A stretch of 51,934 nucleotides of DNA. Origin: Acetobacteraceae bacterium (lineage in GTDB: Bacteria > Pseudomonadota > Alphaproteobacteria > Acetobacterales > Acetobacteraceae). Within the stretch, counting starts at the first letter, position 1. The number at the start of each line of letters is the position of its first letter. The position numbers and the translations under genes were made by a program. The DNA is taken from the NCBI GenBank assembly GCA_003164135.1, contig PLSD01000137.1, positions 1-51,934 on the forward strand, read 5' to 3'. Below are positions 38,356 to 47,136 of this stretch, piece after piece. Under the pieces are notes generated by a model, which saw nothing but the letters and a program-made list of their open reading frames with translations, had not been told where the DNA came from and did not search any database.

Positions 38356-39245
38356 TGTCTGTTGACCTTCAAATAACGCAACCGGGGCGCCGCAATGATC
38401 TCCCGTATCAATCCGCGGGTCGGGGATCTAATATCGTTGCCAGACCTTTCGACACCAGACCAAGCGCGCCGGGTACATTCCGGACAAAGAGCGGGCTGAC
38501 GGTATTGGGGGCTAAAGCAAGCGACGAGCAATTGCCGAGATTCACGAAAGTGGCGCCACGAACTGGTTTGGTGTCGGCGCAGCGGCGTGCGGTACTCGCA
38601 GTTTTACTGGACGCCACTGTGCCACTCGCGCGTTGCGGGCATTCCGTTCTAAAGCCGCTCTGGGTCGATGAGGCAATGCAACGTGCCCATAACATGGTCC
38701 GTCTTGTTGTCGAACTTGAACGTCAGCTGCCATTCATCCCCGAAAACTCGGAGGATTCAGGTGCTGAATACCAAGTTGCGTGCGATCTCGCGGAGACATT
38801 CAGGTCTCTAACGGCGGCAGATGATAACGACATGCAACCGTGTTTCGATGCACTCCAAGTTGTTGTGTTCAACCTCATTAAGCTTTTTGGGCCGACGATT
38901 GGCCAGGTCTATGCCGACATGTCGGTTGAACGCCTGACATTGCCCGCTTACAAGCGGCGCGCTCTCGTGTTGGCAAGCTGCGAACTGGTGCTCAATTCAC
39001 TAGGCCACGGGCTCATCGGGGGCGACGTGAGGAACATCACCGTGACACTTTGCCGCACGTCCCGGGCCGTGGCCCGGCTTAGCGTGGAGGGCCACAGCCG
39101 GGGCGTTTCCGAAACCTTGGTGCCGTCACATGGAGATATCATCTCGGACCTGGCCGCCATACTTGAGTCCGACGTGGTCTATGGCGATCGAGCCGGCGGC
39201 GGCACGGTGGCGCAGATCAGCTTTCCTGTAGCCGCGTTAATTTAA
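38355..39245 (+). CDS. Degenerate HWE/HisKA_2-like histidine kinase (probable pseudokinase)
   Basis: A 296-residue soluble protein. Its middle, WVDEAMQRAHNMVRLVVELE, lines up with the HWE/HisKA_2 dimerisation helix (EANHR-N-LQLV), but the phosphoacceptor His position is Gln. The C-terminal part resembles the ATPase of that family: LVLASCELVLNSLGHGLIGG for the N-box (Asn kept), VEGHSRGV where D-x-G is expected, and GDRAGGGTVAQISFP for the final strand. No sensor domain is recognisable in the N-terminal about 90 residues. The protein may bind partners or ATP without kinase activity. It is immediately upstream of the FixK-like regulator, which suggests a shared pathway. The assignment is by eye. 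Confidence 0.6.
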   Translation: MSVDLQITQPGRRNDLPYQSAGRGSNIVARPFDTRPSAPGTFRTKSGLTVLGAKASDEQLPRFTKVAPRTGLVSAQRRAVLAVLLDATVPLARCGHSVLKPLWVDEAMQRAHNMVRLVVELERQLPFIPENSEDSGAEYQVACDLAETFRSLTAADDNDMQPCFDALQVVVFNLIKLFGPTIGQVYADMSVERLTLPAYKRRALVLASCELVLNSLGHGLIGGDVRNITVTLCRTSRAVARLSVEGHSRGVSETLVPSHGDIISDLAAILESDVVYGDRAGGGTVAQISFPVAALI

Positions 39246-39265
39246 CAGTTCAATTCCAATTTTGG

Positions 39266-39982
39266 ATGGGAGTGACCGTGTATAAGGGAGTTGAATGTGA
39301 ATGGGCACCGAATCGTGACCTTGTTGGCTTATCAAACCTGCTCCCGAGCATCACGGTCCGGAGGAAACTTGCGGCCATCGGTTCTATCCGTCACCATAGG
39401 GAGGGCGATACGCTGTTTCATGAAGGCGGTGAAGCCAGCGGTGTTCTCTACATCGATTCCGGTGTCGTAAAAGCCTTTAATTCTCTGCCTGGCGGCAAGG
39501 AGATTATTCAGGGTTTTTTCTTTACCGGCGATTTGGCCGGATTCGGCGAAAATGACAGTTACGCTACCACGGTGAAGGCAATTACCCCCGTGGCAGCCTA
39601 TCACTTGCCGGTTGCCGCGGTGGAGTCGTTGTTACGCTCTGACCCCGATTTACAATCGCAGATTCTTGCCAAAATCTGTCGCACATTGCGGCTCGCGCAG
39701 CAGCATGCCGTCTCTCTCGTCCAGCCGAGTGCAAAGAAAAGGCTGCTCATGTTGCTCAATTTACTGAAAATGCACAGCCCGCCTCCCCGGCATTTTCCAC
39801 GGCAGATTCATTTGCCCATGAGCCGGACGGATATTGCCGACTATACCGGACTTGCGATTGAAACCGTCAGCCGCAATCTCCAACGACTTCAGCGCGAGGG
39901 GATCATTCGTCTGATTAACAGCCACTGCGTTGAAGTTACCGACGAAAGGGGTTTCGACTCACTGCTATCTTCGGAAATTTAG
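39266..39982 (+). CDS. Crp/Fnr-family regulator, FixK-like
   Basis: A 238-residue transcription factor. The cyclic-nucleotide-like beta barrel covers about 35-135 (HHREGDTLFHEGGEASGVLY, GGKEIIQGFFFTGDLAGF). After a long dimer helix comes the winged HTH with SRTDIADYTGLAIETVSRNL; E-x2-SR in the recognition helix is the FNR/FixK signature and predicts binding to TTGAT-N4-ATCAA. It lacks the four-Cys cluster of true FNR (only one Cys at residue 11 near the start), so it is FixK-like and needs another oxygen sensor. Near-consensus boxes at 40900 and 47451 are likely targets. It starts about 20 bases after the pseudokinase. Confidence 0.88.
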   Translation: MGVTVYKGVECEWAPNRDLVGLSNLLPSITVRRKLAAIGSIRHHREGDTLFHEGGEASGVLYIDSGVVKAFNSLPGGKEIIQGFFFTGDLAGFGENDSYATTVKAITPVAAYHLPVAAVESLLRSDPDLQSQILAKICRTLRLAQQHAVSLVQPSAKKRLLMLLNLLKMHSPPPRHFPRQIHLPMSRTDIADYTGLAIETVSRNLQRLQREGIIRLINSHCVEVTDERGFDSLLSSEI

Positions 39983-39984
39983 AG

Positions 39985-40806
39985 ATGGAAGAGGTAATGG
40001 GCATGGCCAAGCCTGCAAAGCTCGTCAGGGTGCGCGCATGGCTGCTGGCGGAACGTCTCGACCCGCGCCCGTTGGAGGCGGAGGGGGCGCTGGATACGGC
40101 GCCGCTGGTGCTGCGGCTCCCGCAGGATGGTGTCGCTGTTGTGTTCCGCTACGGCGCTGTGGTTTTGTTCAATGCCGGCGACGCCGTTGAACAGGAATTT
40201 CTGGACCGTGTGGCCCCATTACTTACCGAGCCGCTGGCAGTCCGCGAGAAGGATGAGGCGCGGTTGCGCGTCGACCCCGCGGCCGAGGAACAGGTGGACG
40301 CGACGGGCGCGATTGTGATCCGGGAGATGAACATAGAGCGGCTTCAGGCCATTGCGATTGTTTTGGCGAAAAGCGTGGTTTTGTCGCATTACGAACTGCG
40401 TCTGGCGGCTATTTTCGACCGGATCGACCCCCTGGCGGCGGATCTTGCCGTCCGGGCTCGGAACCGCGGGCGGGGGCGAGAATTGATGCGTCATATCGGC
40501 AAGGTTTTGCTGATCCAACACAAAATGGTTGGCCGTGTTGAAATTGGCGACAAGCCCGAATTGCTCTGGGAACACCCGGAACTCGAGCGGCTCTACGCAC
40601 GGCTTGCCGAGGAGTATGAGCTGCGCGAGCGCGACCATGCGCTTGACCGGAAGCTGGAGGTTATTTCCGGTACAGTACAGACGCTCCTCGGGCTCGTGCA
40701 GAGCGAGAGTAACCTGCGTGTGGAATGGTATATCGTGGCGCTCATCGTCGTCGAGTTGTTGCTGGTGATCTATCCGCCTGCGTTATGGGGGCATTTCTGG
40801 CCTTGA
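39985..40806 (+). CDS. RMD1/YagE-family (DUF155) membrane protein
   Basis: A 273-residue protein of the DUF155 family (RMND1/Sif2 relatives). It has the family core GVAVVFRYGAVVLFNAGDAV, IQAIAIVLAKSVVLSHYE-like helices and IGKVLLIQHKMVGRVEIGDK, then the ELLWEHPELERLYARLAEEY motif, a coiled-coil-like stretch with ERDHALDRKLEVISGTVQTL, and a single C-terminal membrane helix (WYIVALIVVELLLVIYPPAL). Mitochondrial members are needed for translation; the bacterial role is unknown. The start could be any of three Met codons in the first eight. It follows fixK by two bases, so it is in the same operon. Confidence 0.85.
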   Translation: MEEVMGMAKPAKLVRVRAWLLAERLDPRPLEAEGALDTAPLVLRLPQDGVAVVFRYGAVVLFNAGDAVEQEFLDRVAPLLTEPLAVREKDEARLRVDPAAEEQVDATGAIVIREMNIERLQAIAIVLAKSVVLSHYELRLAAIFDRIDPLAADLAVRARNRGRGRELMRHIGKVLLIQHKMVGRVEIGDKPELLWEHPELERLYARLAEEYELRERDHALDRKLEVISGTVQTLLGLVQSESNLRVEWYIVALIVVELLLVIYPPALWGHFWP

Positions 40807-40899
40807 TTATGGGGCTTCCTCGCACCGGCGAGCAAGACGTATTCCAATTTGGGTAGCGCATCGCATTAACGACCTGTCCACACCGAAGCGGCGCCCGGA

Positions 40900-40913
40900 T
40901 TGATCTGGATCAT
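40900..40913. promoter_or_regulatory. FNR/FixK box before the nitroreductase gene
   Basis: TTGATctggATCAT differs from the palindrome TTGAT-N4-ATCAA at one base. The centre (40906.5) is about 115 bases before the nitroreductase ATG. A tattag-type -10 element about 28 bases downstream would place the box near -41.5, the class II activation position. Confidence 0.7.
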
Positions 40914-41020
40914 GGCGCTGGTTGCAGAAAATATTAGTAAAACTTGCTGAATTGTGGCGTGCTTTGCCGGAACGGGCATACGGGGATGTGTGTCCTGCAA
41001 TTAACATCAGGAGATGTGCG

Positions 41021-41578
41021 ATGGAGTTGACCGAAGCTATTTATGGACGCCGTGCGACGCGCGCTTTCACGACGGAACCGGTCTCGAAGCTCTTGCTTGA
41101 AAAGCTGATCAACGCCGCGATTCAGGCGCCAAGTGCGGTAAATGGGCAGCCATGGTATTTCACCGTCATCGAGAATCAACCTTTGCTCGACAAAATTTCG
41201 AGCGAGTCAAAGAAATACATGTTAAAAGCGATGGAAAATAAAGAGTTTCCAGAGCATTTGCATGAGCATCTGGAATCGCCTGATTTTCATACATTTTATC
41301 ATGCGCCCGCGCTGGTCGTGATCTCATCTAAAGCGGGAAATTGGGCGGTTGAAGACGCAACACTGGCGGCACAGAATTTGATGCTTGCAGCCTATGGGGA
41401 GGGGCTTGGTTCCTGCTGGATCGGCTTTGCACAGCATTGGCTCGGCACGCCTGAAGGCAAGCGTACTATCGGGCTGTCCGGAGATTATATGCCCGTTGCT
41501 CCCATCATTGTTGGGCACCCAGATGGTACGCCGCAACCCGTCGCGCGCAATCCTGCGCGTATTCAATGGATTGTTTGA
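41021..41578 (+). CDS. Nitroreductase-family protein
   Basis: A 185-residue flavoprotein of the FMN-dependent nitroreductase family. The start MELTEAIYGRRATRAFTTEP has CAGGAG eight bases upstream. FMN-binding RRATRAF at the N-terminus, INAAIQAPSAVNGQPWYFTV (active-site loop), and the C-terminal DATLAAQNLMLAAYGEGLGS with CWIGF are typical. The substrate is unknown. It lies just downstream of an FNR/FixK box and directly upstream of hsp20 and lon. Nitroreductases are also part of oxygen-limitation regulons elsewhere (e.g. acg in mycobacteria). Confidence 0.88.
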   Translation: MELTEAIYGRRATRAFTTEPVSKLLLEKLINAAIQAPSAVNGQPWYFTVIENQPLLDKISSESKKYMLKAMENKEFPEHLHEHLESPDFHTFYHAPALVVISSKAGNWAVEDATLAAQNLMLAAYGEGLGSCWIGFAQHWLGTPEGKRTIGLSGDYMPVAPIIVGHPDGTPQPVARNPARIQWIV

Positions 41579-41628
41579 ACGAAAAGAGTTCCGGCGGCAC
41601 CGCGCTACCCCCAGGGAGGACGTTTCTC

Positions 41629-42045
41629 ATGAGAGAGTCTGATTTGCGAAGCTGGATGTGGTCCGAAGCGCTCGATATGCTCGCGCGAGCCGATCGCATG
41701 CAGCGCCAGATGTTCCAGCCAAGCGGTTCAGTGGATGTACCACTGCCATGCTGGGAGCCGCCGGCTGACGTGCTGGAAACTGAACATGAGGTGATCGTGA
41801 TCACTGCCCTGCCGGGGGTCGATCCCGATACGATCGAAACGACGATCGAAGGTGATGTGCTTAAAATTTTCGGCCGCCGGGTGGTGCCTCCGCAATTGCG
41901 TACCGCGACGATTCACCGGCTTGAATTACCGCAAGGTTGTTTCCAGCGACGGTTGCGAATCCCCCCCGGCGCCTATGACAATGTGCATCGCACCTCGGTC
42001 AATGGCTGTCTGATTGTCGCACTGCACAAGCTTCCGGTCCGGTGA
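41629..42045 (+). CDS. Hsp20/alpha-crystallin family small heat-shock protein
   Basis: A 138-residue small heat-shock chaperone that holds unfolding proteins. The start MRESDLRSWMWSEALDMLAR has GGGAGGA eight bases upstream; an upstream in-frame ATG overlaps the nitroreductase gene and is less likely. The alpha-crystallin domain spans about 40-135: WEPPADVLETEHEVIVITAL, PGVDPDTIETTIEGDVLKIF and HRLELPQGCFQRRLRIP. The C-terminal I-x-I motif is not obvious. Its stop overlaps the GTG start of lon, so the chaperone and protease are translationally coupled. Confidence 0.88.
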   Translation: MRESDLRSWMWSEALDMLARADRMQRQMFQPSGSVDVPLPCWEPPADVLETEHEVIVITALPGVDPDTIETTIEGDVLKIFGRRVVPPQLRTATIHRLELPQGCFQRRLRIPPGAYDNVHRTSVNGCLIVALHKLPVR

Positions 42046-44450
42046 TTGCCATGCCCCGTAATTTCCCCTTCCTTCGCAGTGCCGACCAGGATGGAACCGC
42101 TGCCGCTACAGCGCCAGAACTCGCGCCTGATTCCCTGATTATCGTGCCCGTGCGTAATTTCGTCCTGTTTCCCGGGGCAGTTTTTCCCGTGACCATTGGC
42201 CGGCCACGTTCAGTCGCCGCGGCACAGGAGGCCGTGCGCCAAAGCTGCCAAATTGGCTTCCTGATGCAACGTGACGCGGAAATGCAGGATCCCTCGGCGC
42301 TCGATCTCCACCGCACTGGCACCATCGCCAATGTGCTGCGCTATGTCACCTCGCCTGACGGCGCTCATCACCTTATCGCACGCGGCGAGCAGCGGTTTCG
42401 CGTGGTCGAGTTTTTGCGTGAGAGCCCCTTTTTCGTCGCCCGGATCGCCCGGATCGACGAGCCGAAGCTTAGCACCTCTGAAATCGAAGCCCGTTTTATC
42501 CATCTCCAGGGGCAGGCGGTAGAGGCGTTGCAGCTTTTGCCGCAGGCACCGCACGAACTTGTCGCAGCCGTTCAAGGGGCGGACTCGCCCACCGTGCTGG
42601 CCGATCTGGTGGCCGGCTATATTGACATCACACCAGACGAAAAGCAGGAAATTCTCGAAACCATCGACCTCTCAGCGCGGATCGACAAGATATCGCGGCT
42701 GCTCGCGCATCGCATCGAGGTGCTCCGCCTGTCCCAGGAAATTCGCCAGCAGACAAAGCATGCGCTCGACGAACGGCAACGTGAAATTCTGCTGCGCGAA
42801 CAGCTCGCGGCCATTCAGCGTCAGCTTGGCGAGGGTGACGCCGGCAAGGTGCAGGAGATCGCCGAACTGAACGAGGCCGTGACCAAGGCGGGTATGCCCG
42901 CCGAGGTGGAAGCGGCGGCACGCAAGGAGATCCGGCGGCTGGAGCGGATGCCTGAGGCGGCTGCCGAATATAGCATGACCCGCAACTATCTTGACTGGTT
43001 AACCGAGCTGCCCTGGGCGCTGCCCGAGGAAAAGCCGATTGACATTGCCGAGGCGCGCCGCATCCTTGATGTGGACCATTTTGGTCTGGATAAAATCAAG
43101 CAGCGGATTATTGAATTTCTGGCGGTGCGCAAGCTGGCGCCCAATGGCAAGGCACCCATCCTATGCTTCGTCGGGCCGCCCGGCGTCGGCAAAACTTCGC
43201 TCGGTCAGTCCATCGCGCGCGCCATGGACCGGAAATTTGTGCGGGTCAGCCTCGGCGGGGTCCATGATGAAGCGGAAATCCGCGGTCATCGGCGGACCTA
43301 TATCGGCGCGCTGCCCGGCAATATTATCCAGAGCATCCGTAAAGCTGGAACGCGCAATTGCGTGATGATGCTGGACGAGATCGACAAGCTGGGCTCCGGC
43401 ATCCAGGGCGACCCCGCGTCGGCGTTGCTCGAAGTGCTCGATCCCGAGCAGAATGGGACGTTCCGCGATAACTACCTCGCCGTTCCATTCGACCTCTCCC
43501 GCGTCGTGTTCATCGCTACGGCGAACATGCTGGACACGGTGCCCGGGCCGCTACGTGACCGCATAGAGATCATCAGCCTTACTGGCTACACCGAGGGCGA
43601 GAAGCTGCAAATTGCGCGCCGTTACCTGTTGGCCCGGCAGTTCACGGCGAACGGGCTCACGCCCGGCCAGGTCGTGCTCGACGATGACGTTCTGGCCGCC
43701 ATCATTCACGGCTATACGCGCGAGGCCGGTGTGCGCAGCCTGGAGCGCGAGATCGGACGCTTGCTCCGGCATGCCGCGGTCCGGATCGCCGAGGGCAGCG
43801 CGCAGATGGTAACGATCAGGGCGGCCGATCTCGTGACCATTCTCGGCCAGCCTCGCTTCGAGAGCGAAGTTGCCATGCGCACCAGCGTACCCGGCGTGGC
43901 GACCGGGCTTGCCTGGACGCCGGCCGGCGGGGATATATTGTTCATCGAGGCGACGCGAGCGGCGGGAAAAGGCAGCTTTCTGCTCACCGGGCAGTTGGGC
44001 GACGTGATGAAGGAAAGCGCCCAGGCAGCCCTCAGCCTGGTAAAAAACCGGGCGGAGGCGCTGGGGATTGACCCGCAGATTTTCAGCAAAATTGACATCC
44101 ATGTCCATGTTCCGGCCGGGGCCACTCCCAAAGATGGCCCCAGCGCCGGTGTTGCCATGTTCATGGCGCTGACCTCGCTCCTCACTGGCCGCGCGGTGCG
44201 CAACGACACCGCGATGACGGGCGAAATCAGCTTGCGCGGGCTGGTGATGCCGGTCGGCGGCATTAAGGAAAAAGTCGTGGCCGCCGCCGCCGCCGGGCTC
44301 AGGCGCGTGATGCTCCCTGCCCGCAACCGGCGGGACTGGGACGATATTCCCGAAGATGCGCGAAACCAACTGGAATTCGTTTGGCTGGAGCGGGCCGAGG
44401 ATGCGGTGGCGGCCGGGCTGGAACCGGAGCCAGGCAAGACGGTCGATTAG
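42042..44450 (+). CDS. lon: ATP-dependent Lon protease
   Basis: This 802-residue cytoplasmic protease degrades misfolded and regulatory proteins. The N-terminal LON domain (SLIIVPVRNFVLFPGAVFPV) is followed by the coiled region, AAA+ Walker A FVGPPGVGKTSLGQ (about 377-390), Walker B MMLDEIDKLG and the Ser-Lys protease domain with S701 (KDGPSAGVAM) and K744 (GGIKEKV). The start is GTG 42042, overlapping the hsp20 stop, or ATG 42051. Since it sits with hsp20 in an FNR-box operon, it is probably an accessory Lon distinct from the housekeeping clpX-linked copy; this cannot be tested here. Confidence 0.95.
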   Translation: MIAMPRNFPFLRSADQDGTAAATAPELAPDSLIIVPVRNFVLFPGAVFPVTIGRPRSVAAAQEAVRQSCQIGFLMQRDAEMQDPSALDLHRTGTIANVLRYVTSPDGAHHLIARGEQRFRVVEFLRESPFFVARIARIDEPKLSTSEIEARFIHLQGQAVEALQLLPQAPHELVAAVQGADSPTVLADLVAGYIDITPDEKQEILETIDLSARIDKISRLLAHRIEVLRLSQEIRQQTKHALDERQREILLREQLAAIQRQLGEGDAGKVQEIAELNEAVTKAGMPAEVEAAARKEIRRLERMPEAAAEYSMTRNYLDWLTELPWALPEEKPIDIAEARRILDVDHFGLDKIKQRIIEFLAVRKLAPNGKAPILCFVGPPGVGKTSLGQSIARAMDRKFVRVSLGGVHDEAEIRGHRRTYIGALPGNIIQSIRKAGTRNCVMMLDEIDKLGSGIQGDPASALLEVLDPEQNGTFRDNYLAVPFDLSRVVFIATANMLDTVPGPLRDRIEIISLTGYTEGEKLQIARRYLLARQFTANGLTPGQVVLDDDVLAAIIHGYTREAGVRSLEREIGRLLRHAAVRIAEGSAQMVTIRAADLVTILGQPRFESEVAMRTSVPGVATGLAWTPAGGDILFIEATRAAGKGSFLLTGQLGDVMKESAQAALSLVKNRAEALGIDPQIFSKIDIHVHVPAGATPKDGPSAGVAMFMALTSLLTGRAVRNDTAMTGEISLRGLVMPVGGIKEKVVAAAAAGLRRVMLPARNRRDWDDIPEDARNQLEFVWLERAEDAVAAGLEPEPGKTVD

Positions 44451-44486
44451 GAGTATAAGCGAGTATACCCCGTTGGTCTTGCTTAC

Positions 44487-45668
44487 TTAAAGCCGTCCAG
44501 GGCCCGCCGCCAGACAATGCTCGGCAATCATGGCTTCTTCGTCGGTGGGGATGACGCGGACTTCGACCTTGCTGCTGATGGCGCTGATGGCGGGTTCGCT
44601 GGCTTCGTTGGCTTCGGGGGAAATTTCCACGCCGAGCCAGATCAGGCGGGCGCAGATGGCGGCGCGGATTTTTGGTGCGTGTTCACCGATGCCTGCTGTG
44701 AATATGAGGCCATCGAGCCCGCCCAACGAAGCCGTGAGAGCGGCGATGTGGCGGGCGACGGTGTGAGCAAAAAGGTCCAGCGCCTCGGCGGCTTCGGGGT
44801 GAGGGTCGGCTAGAAGGGTGCGGACGTCGGCCGAGATGCCGGAGACGCCGAGCAGGCCGGATTGTTTGTAGAGCAGGGTGGTAAGCGCCTCGGCGGTTAG
44901 GCCGCGCGATTGTTGCAGGTAGAGCAGCACACCGGGGTCGATGGCGCCGGCGCGGGTGCCCATCATCAGGCCGTCCAGCGTGGTGAAACCCATGGAGGTG
45001 TCGACGGATTTTCCGTTTTGCAGGGCGCAGAGGCTGGCGCCGTTACCTAGATGCGCGATGATGACGCGGGCTTGCGCCAGATGCGGGGCGACCTCGGGCA
45101 GGCGGTGGGAAATATATTCGTAGGAGAGGCCGTGGAAGCCGTAGCGGCGCATGCCTTCGTCATAAAAATGCCTGGGCAGCGCAAAGCGTTTGGCGATTTC
45201 GGGCATGGTGTGGTGGAAGGCGGTGTCGAAGCTGGCGATTTGCGGCAGGTTGGGGCGCAGGGCCAGCACGGCGCGCACGGCGGCGAGGTTGTGCGGCTGG
45301 TGCAGCGGGGCCAGCGGGGTGAGCGTGTCCAGCTCCGCGATGATTTCGGCGGTGAGGCGGATGGGGGCGATGAATTTGCCGCCGCCGTGGACGATGCGGT
45401 GGCCGGTGGCGATGAGGCTGTCGTCACCCAGGTGGGTGTCCACCCAGTCGAGCACGGCGCCGAGCAGGTCTTCGTGCGTGAGGGCCTCGCCATGCGGCCA
45501 GCGGCGCTCGAAGGCGAGGGCGCCGCCGGTCTGGATAAACAGGTAGGGCTCGGCACCGATGTTTTCCACTTCGCCGACGGCGATGCGGAGCAGGATGGAG
45601 CCGATTTCGAAGAGGGCGAATTTGATGCTGGAGGAACCGGCGTTCAACGTCAGGATCGCGTCAGGCAT
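44487..45668 (-). CDS. ackA: Acetate kinase
   Basis: It converts acetyl phosphate and ADP to acetate and ATP, giving substrate-level ATP. The 393 residues match the family. Motifs: LTLNAGSSSIKFALF (N9), GHRIVHGGGKF (substrate Arg), ASFDTAFHHTMP (catalytic Asp), YGFHGLSYEYI, AHLGNGASLCA (phosphate loop), FTAGIGEHAP and the C-terminal PTDEEAMIAEH (metal Glu). It overlaps the upstream pta gene by eight bases and is convergent with lon. Confidence 0.96.
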   Translation of the reverse strand: MPDAILTLNAGSSSIKFALFEIGSILLRIAVGEVENIGAEPYLFIQTGGALAFERRWPHGEALTHEDLLGAVLDWVDTHLGDDSLIATGHRIVHGGGKFIAPIRLTAEIIAELDTLTPLAPLHQPHNLAAVRAVLALRPNLPQIASFDTAFHHTMPEIAKRFALPRHFYDEGMRRYGFHGLSYEYISHRLPEVAPHLAQARVIIAHLGNGASLCALQNGKSVDTSMGFTTLDGLMMGTRAGAIDPGVLLYLQQSRGLTAEALTTLLYKQSGLLGVSGISADVRTLLADPHPEAAEALDLFAHTVARHIAALTASLGGLDGLIFTAGIGEHAPKIRAAICARLIWLGVEISPEANEASEPAISAISSKVEVRVIPTDEEAMIAEHCLAAGPGRL

Positions 45669-47058
45669 TTGGCGCGGCCCCGGCCATCATCACCGCCAGG
45701 GCGCAGGAGGCCATGCGGGCACGGGCGTCGTCAGCGCGGCTGGTGAGGATGATGGGGACGCTGGCGCCGAGCACGATGCCGGCGGCATCCGCGTTGGCGA
45801 GGAAGGTGAGCTGTTTGGCAAGGATGTTGCCTGATTCGATGTTGGGGACGACGAGAATATCCGCCAGCCCGGCGACGGGGGAGGAGATGCCTTTTTGCGC
45901 GGCGGCGGTGGCGCTGATGGCGTTGTCGAAGGCCAGCGGGCCGTCGAGGATAGCGCCGGTGATCTGGCCGCGATCGGCCATTTTGCAGAGGGCTGCGGCG
46001 TCCAGCGTGGCCTGCATGGCGGGGTTAACGGTTTCTACCGCGGCGAGGATGGCGACGCGCGGGACGGCGATGCCGAGCACATGCGCGAGGTCGATGGCGT
46101 TCTGGATGATGCAGCATTTGTCTTCAAGGTTGGGCGCGATGTTGATGGCGGCGTCTGTCACCAGCAACGGTTTGGGGTAGGATGGCACGTCCATGACGTA
46201 GACATGGCTGAGCCGTTTGCCCGTGCGCAGGCCGGTTTGCGCGGCGGTAACGGCGTGCAGGAGTTCGTCGGTGTGCAGGGAGCCTTTCATCAGCAGCTTG
46301 GCCTGGCCGGTGCGCACCAGTTCCACCGCGCGGGCGGCGGAATCGTGGCTGTGGGCGGTGGGCTCGATGGTGAGGCCGGAAATGTCGATGTTATGCGCGG
46401 CGGCGACGGCGCGGATTTTTTCTGCCGGGCCGACCAGGATGGGGGTGATAAGCCCGGCTTGCGCGGCTTCCACGGCGGCCAGCAGGGAGACTTCGTCACA
46501 CGGGTGGGCGATGGCGGTGGGCAGCGGCGAGCCGGCGGCAACGCGGCTGAGCAGGCTGCGCAGATGCTCATGGCGGAGCAGGCGGACTTCCGGCAGCACC
46601 ATGGCGCGGCGGCTGATTTTTTCCTCCGGCGCCTTTACGGTGGCGGTGCCGTGCAGCACCAGGGCACCGTCCTGGTTGCGGCAGTTGCAGTCGAGGATGA
46701 CGCGGTGCTTTTCGGGGATTTTTTGCGACACGGTGACGGTCGCGGTGATGGTGTCGCCGGGGCTGACCGGGGCGAGGAAGCGCAGGTCCTGACCAAGGTA
46801 GATGGTGCCGGGGCCGGGCAGCTTGGTGCCGAGCACGGCGGAAACCAGCCCGGCGGTAAGCACGCCCTGGGCGATGATGTGGTGGAACAAATCCGTGGCC
46901 GCGTATTCGGCGTCCAGATGCGCCGGGTTGATATCGCCGGAAATGACGGAAAACAGCGCAATGTCATCAAGCGTGATATTGCGCGACAGGCTGGCGGTAT
47001 CGCCGAGCGCGATATCGTCGAATACGTGGTTTTCCAGCAGTTCGGTGGTGATATCCAT
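45661..47058 (-). CDS. MaoC-like hydratase / phosphate acetyl(butyryl)transferase fusion
   Basis: A 465-residue two-domain protein. The first about 150 residues form a hot-dog MaoC-type enoyl-CoA hydratase (ITLDDIALFSVISGDINPAH with the catalytic Asp/His, then FLAPVSPGDTITATVTV). From about 165 comes a phosphotransacetylase/phosphotransbutyrylase domain (PTAIAHPCDEVSLLAAVEAA, LLMKGSLHTDELL, VTDAAINIAPNLEDKCCIIQ, LADILVVPNIESGNILAKQL). It makes acyl phosphate from acyl-CoA for AckA next door. The MaoC part could feed from or into 3-hydroxybutyryl/crotonyl-CoA, i.e. PHB metabolism (inference). An FNR box lies upstream of the preceding small gene. Confidence 0.92.
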   Translation of the reverse strand: MDITTELLENHVFDDIALGDTASLSRNITLDDIALFSVISGDINPAHLDAEYAATDLFHHIIAQGVLTAGLVSAVLGTKLPGPGTIYLGQDLRFLAPVSPGDTITATVTVSQKIPEKHRVILDCNCRNQDGALVLHGTATVKAPEEKISRRAMVLPEVRLLRHEHLRSLLSRVAAGSPLPTAIAHPCDEVSLLAAVEAAQAGLITPILVGPAEKIRAVAAAHNIDISGLTIEPTAHSHDSAARAVELVRTGQAKLLMKGSLHTDELLHAVTAAQTGLRTGKRLSHVYVMDVPSYPKPLLVTDAAINIAPNLEDKCCIIQNAIDLAHVLGIAVPRVAILAAVETVNPAMQATLDAAALCKMADRGQITGAILDGPLAFDNAISATAAAQKGISSPVAGLADILVVPNIESGNILAKQLTFLANADAAGIVLGASVPIILTSRADDARARMASCALAVMMAGAAPNA

Positions 47059-47136
47059 GCGAGCCTCTCAAGGTCTTCAGGGCTTTATCAGGTTTTGCGG
47101 CGCAAGCCACCCGCCGCAGGCTGGCTCGCGGCCGGT

